The notes: generated by a model from the letters alone, not told the origin. DNA of 64,000 bases from JAEUPI01 sp963814435 (GCA_963814435.1 CAWFCV010000023.1:62001-126000), one strand, 5' to 3'; shown: positions 24,640 through 38,850, numbered from the stretch's first letter. Made by a program: numbers and translations.

Positions 24640-24870
24640 GGCGCGCCTGCGAAGGTGAGGTGGATGGCGACGAACGCCTCGGGTCGAGAGCGTGCGTCCG
24701 CGCGATTGGCGCGTCATGTCTGCACGGCGTGTCGTGTGTGACAGCTGAAATCTCCCCGAACCGGCGTCATCGGCGAGATCGGCCGCCCGGCAACGACTCA
24801 CGAATACAGGCCGCCACGCAATGCGCCGCACCGGCCGAGATCCCAGCCACCGCGCCGCAAGGAGTTCCCC

Positions 24871-25338
24871 ATGCGATTGAACCGACAACTGCTCGCCGTC
24901 GCGGCCCTGACGCCGTTCGCCGTGGCCGCGCTCGCGCAGCCGATGTCCGGCGGCGAGGCCGCGAAGACCCGCGCCCAGGTGCGCGCCGAAACGGCTGCCG
25001 CCGTGGCCGCCGGCCAGATCCCCCGCGGCGAAGGCACGCCGACGGCGCCGCAGGCGTTCCACTCGACCGGGTCGCGCGCCGCGGTGCGAGCGCAGACCCT
25101 GGCCGCGATGGCCGCCGGGCAGATTCCGCGCGGCGAAGCCACGCCGATCAGCAGCGACGTGTTCGTGTCGACGAAGACGCGTGCCGAGGTCCGCGCCGAG
25201 ACGCGCATGGCGATGCGCCTGGGGTTGATCCCGCACGGCGAGGCGCCGCTGCGCGACGCGACTCCGTCGCAGGCCGAGCTGATCCGCCTGGCCGGCGAAC
25301 GCGCCCGCGCCGCCGACCCGCGACTGGCCTCGCGCTGA
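24871..25338 (+). CDS. Secreted three-repeat protein, DUF4148-like
   Basis: A 155-residue protein with a signal peptide (MRLNRQLLAVAALTPFAVAA, cut after ALA). The mature part holds three ~30-residue repeats of the form TRAxVRAETxxAxxxGxIPxGEaTP, beginning near residues 32, 66 and 100. The unit resembles the DUF4148 motif found once in many short periplasmic Burkholderiales proteins. An AAGGAG ribosome binding site is 6 nt before the ATG. Function unknown. Confidence 0.75.
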   Translation: MRLNRQLLAVAALTPFAVAALAQPMSGGEAAKTRAQVRAETAAAVAAGQIPRGEGTPTAPQAFHSTGSRAAVRAQTLAAMAAGQIPRGEATPISSDVFVSTKTRAEVRAETRMAMRLGLIPHGEAPLRDATPSQAELIRLAGERARAADPRLASR

Positions 25339-25452
25339 ACCTCCGGGGGCCCGCGGCGCAGGCTGCGCGCTCGGCATCAAGCACAACTTCTGATCGCCGC
25401 CGCGCGGGCCGGGTGCGCAGCATGCATCCGGCCCGCGCGGCGCGAACCGATC

Positions 25453-25959
25453 ATGCGCTTCGTCATCTACGGCAACACCGCCTCCGGCAAGACCGCGCTG
25501 GCCCGGGAGCTGGCGCTGCGCACCGGCATCGAGGTGCTCGAACTGGATCGCATCGCCCTGGAGCCCGAGGCGGCCGCCGCGCGCGCGCGCCTTGCTGCGT
25601 TCTGCATCGGCCGCGCGGATTGGATCGTCGAGGGTTGCCACGGCGACCTGTTGCTCGCCGCGCTGCACCACAAGCCCGAACTGGTGTTCCTGAACCCGGG
25701 GCCCGTGGCCTGCCTGCGGCACTGCAGGGCCCGTCCGTGGGAGCCGCACAAATACCCGTCGCGGCAGGATCAGGACGCCGCTCTCGCGACGCTGCTGCAA
25801 TGGGTGGCCGATTACTACCGCCGCGACGACGAGGTCTCGTTGCGCCGCCACCGCGCGATCTTCGACGCCTACGACGGACCGAAGCGCGAGCTGGTGCAGC
25901 CGGTGCGGTTGCGCATTGCAAATGAAATCCTGCCGCCGGCTTCGGTAACCGGTCGGTAG
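25453..25959 (+). CDS. P-loop nucleoside kinase/ATPase
   Basis: A 168-residue protein with a Walker A motif at the N-terminus (IYGNTASGKTALARELA, residues 5-21), LELDRIALEP, and a conserved VFLNPG segment like adenylate kinase-like and topology-modulation proteins. The C-terminal half (YRRDDEVSLRRHRAIFDAYD) is the lid/LID-like helical part. The substrate is not identifiable. No close partner is seen. The start is the ATG at the Walker A strand. Confidence 0.75.
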   Translation: MRFVIYGNTASGKTALARELALRTGIEVLELDRIALEPEAAAARARLAAFCIGRADWIVEGCHGDLLLAALHHKPELVFLNPGPVACLRHCRARPWEPHKYPSRQDQDAALATLLQWVADYYRRDDEVSLRRHRAIFDAYDGPKRELVQPVRLRIANEILPPASVTGR

Positions 25960-26011
25960 CGCGCCGGACCGATCGTTGCGGCACCCCACCTTGGACCCGG
26001 GAGCGCACACG

Positions 26012-26170
26012 ATGAACACGCCCTACGACCCTGACAGGCTGGATGAGGCACTGCTGCTGGCCGACGACAGCGACGCGCCGATCGACGAATGGACGCTCGA
26101 CGAGCTCGAGCAATCGGCCGACCTGGGCTCGCTGCGGTCAGCCTGGGCTGCCGATGGCGCTTTCGACTGA
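26012..26170 (+). CDS. Small acidic protein upstream of a receiver-domain gene
   Basis: Encodes 52 residues (pI clearly acidic), including DEALLLADDSDAPIDEWTLD and ELEQSADLGSLRSAWAADGA. It overlaps the next gene by 17 nt, so the two are likely translated together. No domain is recognised. Codon positions look coding (GC-rich third positions), but the call rests mainly on that and the overlap. Confidence 0.5.
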   Translation: MNTPYDPDRLDEALLLADDSDAPIDEWTLDELEQSADLGSLRSAWAADGAFD

Positions 26171-26594
26171 CGGCCCGCGTGACGAGCCGTGCGGCTGTGC
26201 CCGCGGCCCGACCGCGGCACAGCACGCGCCGCGCGTGCTGCTGGTCAATGTCGACCGGGCGCTGATCGGCCTGCTCGACACCTGGCTGGCCGCCGAGGGC
26301 TGCGTCGTCTTCGACGAGCCCGCCGACAGCGCGGGGCCGGTCGAGCGCGTCGACCTGGTCATCGTCGATGTGGCCTTTCCGCGCCAAGGCGGCGTAGACT
26401 GGGTGCGGCGCGTCGCGGGCCGGCATCCGACGGCGCCGGTCCTTGCCCTGTCGTCGACCTTCTTTGCGGGTATCGAATGTTACGGACCTGTCGCGCGCGA
26501 GCTCGGTGTGGACTGCGTGCTGCCCAAGCCCACCTCGCGCGAGGCCTTGACCCAGGCCGTGCGACGCATGTTGTCACGCGCGCCTCGAGGCTGA
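26154..26594 (+). CDS. Stand-alone response-regulator receiver protein
   Basis: A 146-residue CheY-like receiver domain. The conserved acceptor aspartate is D72 in LVIVDVAFPRQGG, with LALSST (Thr/Ser position) and LPKPTSREAL (Lys position) following. The first acidic pocket is weak (LLVNVDRA instead of DDD), so phosphorylation may be altered. There is no output domain. It lies 16 nt before the eight-PAS hybrid kinase gene and may be its phosphorelay partner. Confidence 0.75.
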   Translation: MALSTDGPRDEPCGCARGPTAAQHAPRVLLVNVDRALIGLLDTWLAAEGCVVFDEPADSAGPVERVDLVIVDVAFPRQGGVDWVRRVAGRHPTAPVLALSSTFFAGIECYGPVARELGVDCVLPKPTSREALTQAVRRMLSRAPRG

Positions 26595-26610
26595 CGGCGA
26601 CCCCGCCGCG

Positions 26611-31920
<5,310 letters not shown>

Positions 31921-32087
31921 GCCGCTCGCCGGCGCGCCTGGGCAGTGGCAGTCGCTGGGTCGACATCCATTCTTTCGGGATCTGAAACACTGACTTGGCT
32001 GAAGCGGGCATTCCGCTGTGGGTCCGACCCGGTCACAGTGCGGTCACCGCGGCGCCGATGCGGCGCCGCTACCGCACGGAGCAGGTC

Positions 32088-32735
32088 ATGTCCCACGCCT
32101 TCGCAGACATCGCGTTCACGCCCTCGGTCAAGGCCGCGCAGCAGCGCGACGGCAGCCGCGCGGGCTACGCACGCAGCTTCGAATCCGACGGCGTGGTGGT
32201 CAACGATCGCCTGGGTGACGACGAAGCCGAGTTCATCGCCGCGCAGCGCAGCTTCTACATCGCCACCGTGTCCGAGACCGGCTGGCCCTACCTGCAGCAC
32301 CGCGGCGGCCCGCGCGGCTTCCTGAAGGTGCTGGATGCGAAGACGCTGGCCTTCGCCGACTACGCCGGCAACCGGCAACTGGTCAGCGTGGGCAACCTGG
32401 CGGTCAACGATCGGGTCGCGCTGATCCTGGTCGACTACGCGCGACGCGTGAGGCTGAAGCTGCTCGGCCACCTGGCGGTGCAGGACCTGGCGCCGCACGA
32501 CCCGTTGGCCAGCACCCTGATCGACCCGGCCTACCGCGCGCGGCCGCAGCGCGCGATGGTCATCACGATCGAAGGCTTCGACTGGAACTGCCCGCAGCAC
32601 ATCCCGGTGCGCCTCGACGCCGAGGACGTGCAGCGTGCGCTCGACGAGCGCGACACGCGCATTGCCGCGCTGCGGGCCGAGGTCGACACGCTGCGACGGG
32701 CGGCGGCAGCGGCGGACCCGGTCGCATCGGGTTGA
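32088..32735 (+). CDS. Pyridoxamine 5'-phosphate oxidase-family flavin-binding protein
   Basis: A 215-residue split-barrel protein. The FMN-binding core includes FIAAQRSFYIATVSETGWPY, LQHRGGPRGFLKVLD and TLAFADYAGNRQLVSVGNL. FDWNCPQHIPVRLDAEDVQR near the C-terminus is typical of the PPOX-related group often fused to FNR modules, and a coiled coil follows (ALDERDTRIAALRAEVDTLR). The ATG at 32088 has a GGAG ribosome binding site 7 nt upstream. It is a single gene between the hybrid kinase and the sugar dehydrogenase. The substrate is unknown. Confidence 0.83.
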   Translation: MSHAFADIAFTPSVKAAQQRDGSRAGYARSFESDGVVVNDRLGDDEAEFIAAQRSFYIATVSETGWPYLQHRGGPRGFLKVLDAKTLAFADYAGNRQLVSVGNLAVNDRVALILVDYARRVRLKLLGHLAVQDLAPHDPLASTLIDPAYRARPQRAMVITIEGFDWNCPQHIPVRLDAEDVQRALDERDTRIAALRAEVDTLRRAAAAADPVASG

Positions 32736-32774
32736 ACGAAGCGGCAGCGCCGCGCCCCCTGCGCTGCCACGCCG

Positions 32775-33863
32775 CTATCGCTCGAGGCGGACGATGCGCC
32801 CGTCGGCGACGTCGGTCAGCAGATAGAGCCAGCCATCGGGTCCCTGACGGACGTCGCGAATGCGGCCGAGCGCGCCGACGAGCAACCGCTCCTCGCTGAG
32901 GATCGTGGTGCCGTCCACGACCAGGCGCACCAGCATCTGGCCGCGCAGCGCCCCGACGAACAGGTTGCCCTTCCAGCCCGGATAACGATTGCTGGTCAGG
33001 AACGTCATGCCGCTGGGCGCGATCGACGGCACCCACTTCGTCAACGGCTGCTCCAGACCGGGTTTGCTCGCTCCCTCGCCGATCGGCTTGCCCGATCCGT
33101 ATTCGACGCCGTACGAAATGACGGGCCAGCCGTAGTTGTGTCCGGCCTGCGTCAGGTTGACCTCGTCGCCGCCTTCGGGCCCGTGTTCGTGCGTCCACAA
33201 TGCGCCGGTTTCCGGATTCAGCGTCGCACCTTGCACGTTGCGGTGGCCCAGGCTCCAGATCTCGGGCTTCGCTCCGGTGCGGCCGATGAACGGGTTGTCG
33301 CCCGGCGCGCGGCCGTCGGACTCGATGCGGACGATCTTGCCGATGTGGTTGTCGAGCTGCTGCACCTGGTCGCGCTGGAACAGGCGATCGCCCAGCGTGA
33401 CGAACAGCCTTCCGTCGCGAGCGAAGACGAGGCGCGAACCGAAGTGCGCGACGGCCTTGACTTTGGGGGCTTGGCGAAAGATCACTTCGACCTGCTCGAG
33501 CCGCTGGCCGTTGAGCCTGCCGCGCGCGACCGCGGTGCCATTGCTGCCGTTGCCGTCGCCTTCGGCGTAGCTCCAGTAGACGAGGCGGTTGTCGGTGAAC
33601 TTGGGGTCGAGTGCGACGTCGAGCAGCCCGCCCTGCGCGCGCGCGTCGACCGCCGGCAGGCCTTCGAGCGGCGCGCCGAGGTCGCCCTGCTTGGACACGA
33701 TCCGCATGCGTCCCGGTCGCTCGGTGACGAGCATCGAACCGTCGGGCAGGAACGCGAGGCCCCACGGATGAACCAGCCCATGGGCCACGGTGACGGGCCT
33801 GAGCGGCTGCGCCATCGTTGGCGCGATGAGTGCGGCGAGGGCGAGGCAGGCAAGCAGGCGCAT
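32775..33863 (-). CDS. PQQ-dependent sugar dehydrogenase (soluble aldose dehydrogenase-like), periplasmic
   Basis: A 362-residue six-bladed propeller protein with a signal peptide (MRLLACLALAALIAPTMAQP). Family motifs visible are HPWGLAFLPDGSMLVTERPG, GLLDVALDPKF, VFARDGRLFVTLGDR, GHRNVQG (calcium/PQQ region) and HEHGPEGGDEVNL, which holds the catalytic base region. Such enzymes oxidise aldoses to lactones in the periplasm and give electrons to quinones or cytochromes. Cytochrome c genes lie about 2 kb away on the other strand. No PQQ synthesis genes are in the window. Confidence 0.87.
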   Translation of the reverse strand: MRLLACLALAALIAPTMAQPLRPVTVAHGLVHPWGLAFLPDGSMLVTERPGRMRIVSKQGDLGAPLEGLPAVDARAQGGLLDVALDPKFTDNRLVYWSYAEGDGNGSNGTAVARGRLNGQRLEQVEVIFRQAPKVKAVAHFGSRLVFARDGRLFVTLGDRLFQRDQVQQLDNHIGKIVRIESDGRAPGDNPFIGRTGAKPEIWSLGHRNVQGATLNPETGALWTHEHGPEGGDEVNLTQAGHNYGWPVISYGVEYGSGKPIGEGASKPGLEQPLTKWVPSIAPSGMTFLTSNRYPGWKGNLFVGALRGQMLVRLVVDGTTILSEERLLVGALGRIRDVRQGPDGWLYLLTDVADGRIVRLER

Positions 33864-33913
33864 CGGACGAGCAGTGCAGGCGAGGGTGCGCCAGTCTAGA
33901 CGGGGCCGGCAGC

Positions 33914-34708
33914 TCACTGCTCGTGCCACGCCTCGATGATCTGGTCCAGGCCGCTGCGGTAGTCGGCAAATCTCGGCTTCCAGCCCGGTACGCGCGGCGA
34001 CGGCGCCCGAGGCGGCATGGCCAGCGCGGTCTGCTGCATGTGCTCTTCACGAATGATGGCGCGAGCCAGCAGACGCGCGCGCAGCGGCAGGTGCAGCGGT
34101 CGCGGCCGCCCGACGCGGTGCGCGAAGGCATCCATGAAGGCCTCGAAGGCCAGCGGGTGCCCGTCGGTGGCGTACCAGGTCTTGCCTGGCTGACCGGCCC
34201 GGCCGGCGGCCAGCAAGGCGGCGGCAGCGTCGAGCTGGTGGACGTGGTCCTGCGGCGCATCGGCCTTGCCGGACCAGTAGGGCCGGCCGAGGCGAAACGC
34301 CGTGCGATAGGCGCGCAAGTCGGCGCTGTCGGGGCCGTACAGATAGCCCAGGCGCACGACGCAGGCCGGCAGACCACTGGCCAGCACCAGCGCTTCGCAT
34401 TCGACGATGGCATCGACGCAGCACTGCAACGGCGGGCCGATGGGCGCCCCGCCCTCGATCGCGCGAACGAAGGCGAAGCTGGCGTGCACGAACATCGATG
34501 CCTTGGCCGAGCCTGCGGCGCGCAGGGCACGGCGCGTCGCACCGAGCATCGTGCGGGAGAAGTCCTTCCACGCATGCCCGTCGTGCAGCAGCGTGTTGGC
34601 CTGCTGGCCGGACAAATTGATGTGGGCCGCGGCGTCGGGTCTGCGCGCTGCGCTGTGCTGGAGCACGCCGCCAAGTTCGAGGCGCGCGCCGGTGACGGAC
34701 AGGGTCAT
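33914..34708 (-). CDS. NAD-dependent epimerase/dehydratase-like protein lacking the N-terminal glycine motif
   Basis: Encodes 264 residues. FVHASFAFVRAIEGG, VVRLGYLYGPDSADLRAYRT and QDHVHQLDAAAALL correspond to the catalytic and C-terminal parts of extended SDRs, and FADYRSGLDQII to the C-terminus. The expected Rossmann TGxxGxxG segment is missing: the frame begins MTLSVTGARLELGGVLQHSA and joins the family only at about residue 25. Either the gene is 5'-truncated or an upstream frame break has hidden the start. The active-site YxxxK is also not clear. Function uncertain. Confidence 0.65.
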   Translation of the reverse strand: MTLSVTGARLELGGVLQHSAARRPDAAAHINLSGQQANTLLHDGHAWKDFSRTMLGATRRALRAAGSAKASMFVHASFAFVRAIEGGAPIGPPLQCCVDAIVECEALVLASGLPACVVRLGYLYGPDSADLRAYRTAFRLGRPYWSGKADAPQDHVHQLDAAAALLAAGRAGQPGKTWYATDGHPLAFEAFMDAFAHRVGRPRPLHLPLRARLLARAIIREEHMQQTALAMPPRAPSPRVPGWKPRFADYRSGLDQIIEAWHEQ

Positions 34709-34799
34709 TCGAAGTCTCGCCGCGGTGGGCGGCCAGCCAGGGCAAAGGGTCTGCCATCATGACACCGCAACGTCAACGACCGTGGAAGGAGCAGACCCG

Positions 34800-35393
34800 A
34801 TGGCCCATCTCGAGCCGGTGCCGCTGGCCGACGTCGAGGACGACGATATCCGCCAGCGCTTCGAGCATTACCGGAAGACCCGGGGCTTCACGCCCAACAG
34901 CATCATGACGATGGTGCGCCGCCCGAACATCGTGCGCGCCTTCATGGCGCTGAACCAGGCCGTGCTGTACGAAGGCACGGTGCCCGAGGAGACCAAGATG
35001 CTGGTCAGCCTGGCCAGCAGTTATGCCGCCGGCTGCCGGTACTGCCAGTCGCACATGGCCAACCTGTCGAGCCTGTACCAGGCCAGCGACGCGAAGATCG
35101 CCGCGCTGTGGAACTTCGATCAGAGCGAACTCTTCAGCGAGGCCGAACGCGCGGCCATCGGGCTGGCGCTCAAGGCCGGTGGTTTGCCGAACACGGCGTC
35201 ACAGGCCGACTTCGACGCGTTGCGCCGGCATTACGACGAGGGCCAGATCGTCGAGATCGTCGCCTCGATCGCCCTGTTCGGCTACCTGAATCGCTGGAAC
35301 GACACGATGGCCACGGCACTCGAGCCGCTGCCGACGCAAGTGGCCGAGCGCGCGCTCGGTGCGGTGGGTTGGGAGCCAGGCAAACATCGTTGA
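34800..35393 (+). CDS. Carboxymuconolactone decarboxylase/AhpD-like protein
   Basis: A 197-residue all-helical protein of the CMD/AhpD superfamily. The CxxC thiol pair is in AAGCRYCQSHMANLS, together with the typical SLASSYAAG lead-in and the histidine three residues on. Members reduce peroxides or act as alkylhydroperoxidase partners. A GGAAGGAG ribosome binding site lies 7 nt before the ATG. It is divergent from the epimerase-like gene, whose start is 91 nt away. Confidence 0.85.
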   Translation: MAHLEPVPLADVEDDDIRQRFEHYRKTRGFTPNSIMTMVRRPNIVRAFMALNQAVLYEGTVPEETKMLVSLASSYAAGCRYCQSHMANLSSLYQASDAKIAALWNFDQSELFSEAERAAIGLALKAGGLPNTASQADFDALRRHYDEGQIVEIVASIALFGYLNRWNDTMATALEPLPTQVAERALGAVGWEPGKHR

Positions 35394-35686
35394 CGGCGTG
35401 TTGCGGCAGGCCTGAACAAGATGAAGCTGGCGAGCCGCTGAGGCCCGCCACCCCGGAAAGATCCGCTGTCGCGTCACACGCGGTTTCCCCGACGAGGTCG
35501 GCGCGCGTCCGTCGCCAGGGTGGTTCGGTCGTTCGACCGGAACATCGCCACCGGCTGCGCGACCGGGTCCCATTTCATCTGAAACCTGACGGCAGCGTGC
35601 TGCAACGCGCGGGCAACCGGCGGGCGGCAACCTCGCGTGCTGTTCCCGATCGCCGCATCGGGACCCCTGGGACCGACGAAGCCGAC

Positions 35687-36769
35687 ATGCCCGCCCCCTC
35701 GTACGTTCGCCCGCGCCGGTCGGTGGCCCGCCGGTGGCTGATGGCCGCCGCGTTGACGCTGGGCATCGGCCCGGCGTTGTGCGCGCCCGAGGCGGCCCCG
35801 CCACAGCATCTGCGCGACACCGGCCTGTACGCGCCGGGCTCGACCAATGTCGTGCGCGCCGAGAATCTGCCGTTCGCGCCGCAGTATCCGTTGTGGTCGG
35901 ACGGCACGGGCAAGCGACGCTGGCTCTACCTGCCGCCCGGCAGCTTCATCGATGCCTCGCGCCCCGATGCCTGGGAGTTCCCGCGCGGCACCCGGGTGTG
36001 GAAGGAGTTCTCGTACGGCCGGCCGGTCGAGACGCGCTACATCGAGCGCCGCGCCGACGGCTCGTGGCTGTACGCCACCTATGTCTGGAACGACGACGGC
36101 AGCGACGCGGTGCTCGCGCCGGCTTCCGGCATCAAGGCGCTGCCGGTGGCCGGTGCGCCGGGCGGTCGCTACGATCTGCCGGCGCGCATCGACTGCCTGG
36201 CCTGCCACGAAGGTGCGGCAGCGCCGCTGCTCGGTGTCAGCGCGCTGCAGCTGTCACCCGATCGCGACCCGCTCGCCGCGCACGCTGCGCCGGCGACGGC
36301 GGCCGACCTCGACCTGCCCGGCCTGGTCGAGCGCGGCCTGCTGCGCAATCTGCCGCCGGCGATGCTGGAGCGCGCGCCGCGCATCGCGGCCGCGTCGCCC
36401 GTCGAGCGAGCGGCGCTGGGTTATCTGCACGGCAACTGCGGCCACTGCCACAACGACAGCGGCGCGCCGGCGCCGGTGCGGCTGATGCTGGCCCACAGCG
36501 TGGCGGCAGGCCCAGCCAGCACCGGGCGCGTGCTGGCGTCGCTGATCGGCGCGTCGAGTCGATTCCGCGCGCGCGGCGCACCGCAGGCCACCACGCTGGT
36601 CGCGCCCGGCCGCCCCGACGCCAGCGTGCTGGCGCTGCGCATGCGCTCGCGCGAGGCATTGATGCAGATGCCGCCGCTTGGTTCCCGCCAGCCCGACGCC
36701 GAAGGCCTTGCGCTGATCGAGCGTTGGATCACCCACGACCTGTCCTCACCGAAGGAGACACGCCCATGA
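35687..36769 (+). CDS. Diheme cytochrome c protein, SO2930-like
   Basis: A 360-residue exported protein (signal RRWLMAAALTLGIGPALCAP). Heme sites are CLACH (in RIDCLACHEGAAAP, about residue 169) and CGHCH (in HGNCGHCHNDSG). The domain between APQYPLWSDGTGKRRWLYLP and VWKEFSYGRPVETRYIERR is typical of the SO2930 family of diheme proteins. Its function is not established; electron transfer in the periplasm is likely. It overlaps the next cytochrome gene by four bases (ATGA), so the two are co-translated. Confidence 0.8.
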   Translation: MPAPSYVRPRRSVARRWLMAAALTLGIGPALCAPEAAPPQHLRDTGLYAPGSTNVVRAENLPFAPQYPLWSDGTGKRRWLYLPPGSFIDASRPDAWEFPRGTRVWKEFSYGRPVETRYIERRADGSWLYATYVWNDDGSDAVLAPASGIKALPVAGAPGGRYDLPARIDCLACHEGAAAPLLGVSALQLSPDRDPLAAHAAPATAADLDLPGLVERGLLRNLPPAMLERAPRIAAASPVERAALGYLHGNCGHCHNDSGAPAPVRLMLAHSVAAGPASTGRVLASLIGASSRFRARGAPQATTLVAPGRPDASVLALRMRSREALMQMPPLGSRQPDAEGLALIERWITHDLSSPKETRP

Positions 36770-37395
36770 TGAATCGCCACTTCCTTTCCACCGCCGCGTC
36801 GGCGCGGCTGCTCGCCGCCATCGGCGTCGGCGCGGCCCTCGGGCTGCCGGCAGCGCCGCTGCTCGCCGCCGACGCGGACGCCAAGGGCGCTGCCACGGCA
36901 GCGACGCCGGACCTGGCGGCGCGCGGCAAGTACCTCGTGAATACCTCCGGCTGCCACGATTGCCACACGCCGTTCAAGATGGGGCCGAACGGCCCCGAGC
37001 CCGACATGAGCCGCATGCTGTCGGGGCACCCCGAGTCGCTGGTCATGCCGCCGGCGCCGAAGTTGCCGCCGGGGCCCTGGCTGATCACGTCGGCGGCCAC
37101 CAACACGGCGCACGCGGGACCCTGGGGCGTCAGCTTCACCGCCAACCTGACGCCCGATGCCGAGACCGGCCTGGGCGACTGGACGCTGCGCAACTTCATG
37201 GACACGATCCGCACCGGGCGCCACATGGGCCGCGGCCGCGCGATCCTGCCGCCGATGCCGATCCCCGTCTACAACAACTTCACCGACACCGACCTCGAGT
37301 CGATCTACCGCTACCTGAGGACGATTCCCGCGATCAAGAACCGTGTGCCCGAGCCCTGGGCGCCGCTGGCCACGTCGGCGAGCACAGGCCAATGA
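36766..37395 (+). CDS. Periplasmic monoheme cytochrome c
   Basis: A 209-residue c-type cytochrome with a signal peptide (ARLLAAIGVGAALGLPAAPL). One heme site, CHDCH in NTSGCHDCHTPFKMG, lies near residue 64. The Met axial ligand may be in GRGRAILPPMPIPVYNNFTD, as in alcohol/aldose dehydrogenase-linked cytochromes. It is translationally coupled to the diheme protein. It could take electrons from the periplasmic sugar dehydrogenase encoded 3 kb upstream, but this is inference. Confidence 0.83.
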   Translation: MMNRHFLSTAASARLLAAIGVGAALGLPAAPLLAADADAKGAATAATPDLAARGKYLVNTSGCHDCHTPFKMGPNGPEPDMSRMLSGHPESLVMPPAPKLPPGPWLITSAATNTAHAGPWGVSFTANLTPDAETGLGDWTLRNFMDTIRTGRHMGRGRAILPPMPIPVYNNFTDTDLESIYRYLRTIPAIKNRVPEPWAPLATSASTGQ

Positions 37396-37427
37396 GGGCC
37401 TGAAGCGACACCGGGAGCAACGTCAAC

Positions 37428-37447
37428 GGCCGGTCACGGTGACGGCC
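37428..37447 (+). terminator. Weak hairpin after the cytochrome genes
   Basis: GTCAC (37433-37437) and GTGAC (37439-37443) pair around one base, and the stem extends to GGCC on both sides with a bulged G. It lies 33 nt past the cytochrome stop and ahead of the efflux operon. There is no T-tract. It may only be an attenuator. Confidence 0.3.
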
Positions 37448-37580
37448 TGATGCGGCCTTGACGCGGACAGCTGCGGCGCGCGGTTTCACCTGCAACGAAG
37501 TCGCCGCGCACTGCAACCTCGCCGCAACGTGCGCCACCCAGCATCGATCCCAACGCATTCCGACAGTTCGAGGAGCACGC

Positions 37581-38828
37581 ATGGCGCTTTCCAAGCCTTC
37601 CTTCAAGCACGTCGCGCGCAGCGCGGGGCTGCTTGCCGCGGCCGCGATGGCCGTGGCTGGCTTCAGCCACTTCTACTTCCAGACACCGGCCACCGCAGCC
37701 GCGCAGGCCAAGGCGTCGCCGCCGGCGATGCCGGTGACCGTGGCCACCGTGCTCGAGCGCCCGATCACCGAATGGGACGAGTTCTCCGGCCGCCTGGAGG
37801 CGATCGACCGCGTCGACGTGCGCTCGCGCGTGTCGGGCTATATCGAGTCGGTGCACTTCGTGCCCGGTTCGGTGGTGAGCAAGGGCGCGACGCTGTTCAC
37901 CATCGATCCCAAGCCCTTTGCCGCCGAGGTGTCGCGCGCCGAGGCGTCACTGGCCTCGGCGCAGGCCCGGCTGGCGCTCACGACGAGTGAACTCGCCCGC
38001 GCCCAGCGCCTGCTCGACGATCACGCCATTGCACAACGCGAGTTCGAGGAGCGGCAGAACGCGCAACGCGACGCACAGGCCGCGCTGCAGGCCGCCCAGG
38101 CGTCGCTCGACATCGCGCGCCTGAACCTGGGCTACACGCGCATCAACGCGCCGATCGGCGGACGCGTCGGCCGCGCCGAGGTCACGGTCGGCAACCTGGT
38201 GGCGGCCGGCGCCGGCGGCGCGATGCTGACCTCGATCGTCTCGATCTCGCCGATGTATGCCACGTTCGAGGCCGACGAGCAGACCTTCCTGAAGTACGCC
38301 GCGCAGGCCAAGCGGCCAACCGCCGAACGCGGCAAGGCCAGCGTGCCGATCCACCTGGGGCTGGCCAATGAACCCGGCCACCCGCGCGAAGGCCGCATCG
38401 AGTTCGTCGACAACGCGCTCGATCCGCAGAGCGGCACGATCCGCGTGCGCGCGGTGTTCGACAACCGCGACGGCGCGCTGACGCCGGGCCTGTTCGCACG
38501 CCTGAAGGTCGGCGGCGCCGGCGTACGGCCGGCGGTGCAGATCGACGACCGCGCGGTCGGCACCGACCAGTCGAAGAAGTTCGTCTTCGTCGTCGGCGCC
38601 GACCAGCGCGTCAGCTACCGCGAGGTCAAGCTCGGTCCCATCGTCGACGGCCTGCGCGTCGTGCGCGAGGGCCTGTTGCCGGGCGAATCGATCGTCGTCA
38701 ACGGCGTGCAGCGTGTGCGGCCCGGCATGCCGGTGGCGCCGACCCAGACGCCGATGGACGCGCGCGCCCGCGCCAGCACACCCGGCGCCACGCCGCTGGC
38801 CGAAGCGAAGTCCGTCGCCGCCTCCTGA
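37581..38828 (+). CDS. mexE: RND efflux periplasmic adaptor (MexE-like)
   Basis: A 415-residue membrane-fusion protein. N-terminal anchor: SAGLLAAAAMAVAGFSHFYF. Hallmarks are VDVRSRVSGYIESVHFVPGS (lipoyl-like half), a coiled-coil hairpin (LASAQARLALTTSELARAQR ... AALQAAQASLDIARLNL), LGYTRINAPIGGRVGRAEV and the barrel LDPQSGTIRVRAVFDN. It connects the inner membrane pump and the outer membrane channel encoded next. An AGGAG ribosome binding site lies upstream. The first gene of a three-gene operon. Confidence 0.88.
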   Translation: MALSKPSFKHVARSAGLLAAAAMAVAGFSHFYFQTPATAAAQAKASPPAMPVTVATVLERPITEWDEFSGRLEAIDRVDVRSRVSGYIESVHFVPGSVVSKGATLFTIDPKPFAAEVSRAEASLASAQARLALTTSELARAQRLLDDHAIAQREFEERQNAQRDAQAALQAAQASLDIARLNLGYTRINAPIGGRVGRAEVTVGNLVAAGAGGAMLTSIVSISPMYATFEADEQTFLKYAAQAKRPTAERGKASVPIHLGLANEPGHPREGRIEFVDNALDPQSGTIRVRAVFDNRDGALTPGLFARLKVGGAGVRPAVQIDDRAVGTDQSKKFVFVVGADQRVSYREVKLGPIVDGLRVVREGLLPGESIVVNGVQRVRPGMPVAPTQTPMDARARASTPGATPLAEAKSVAAS

Positions 38829-38850
38829 ACACCGACCGGAGAACCCACCC

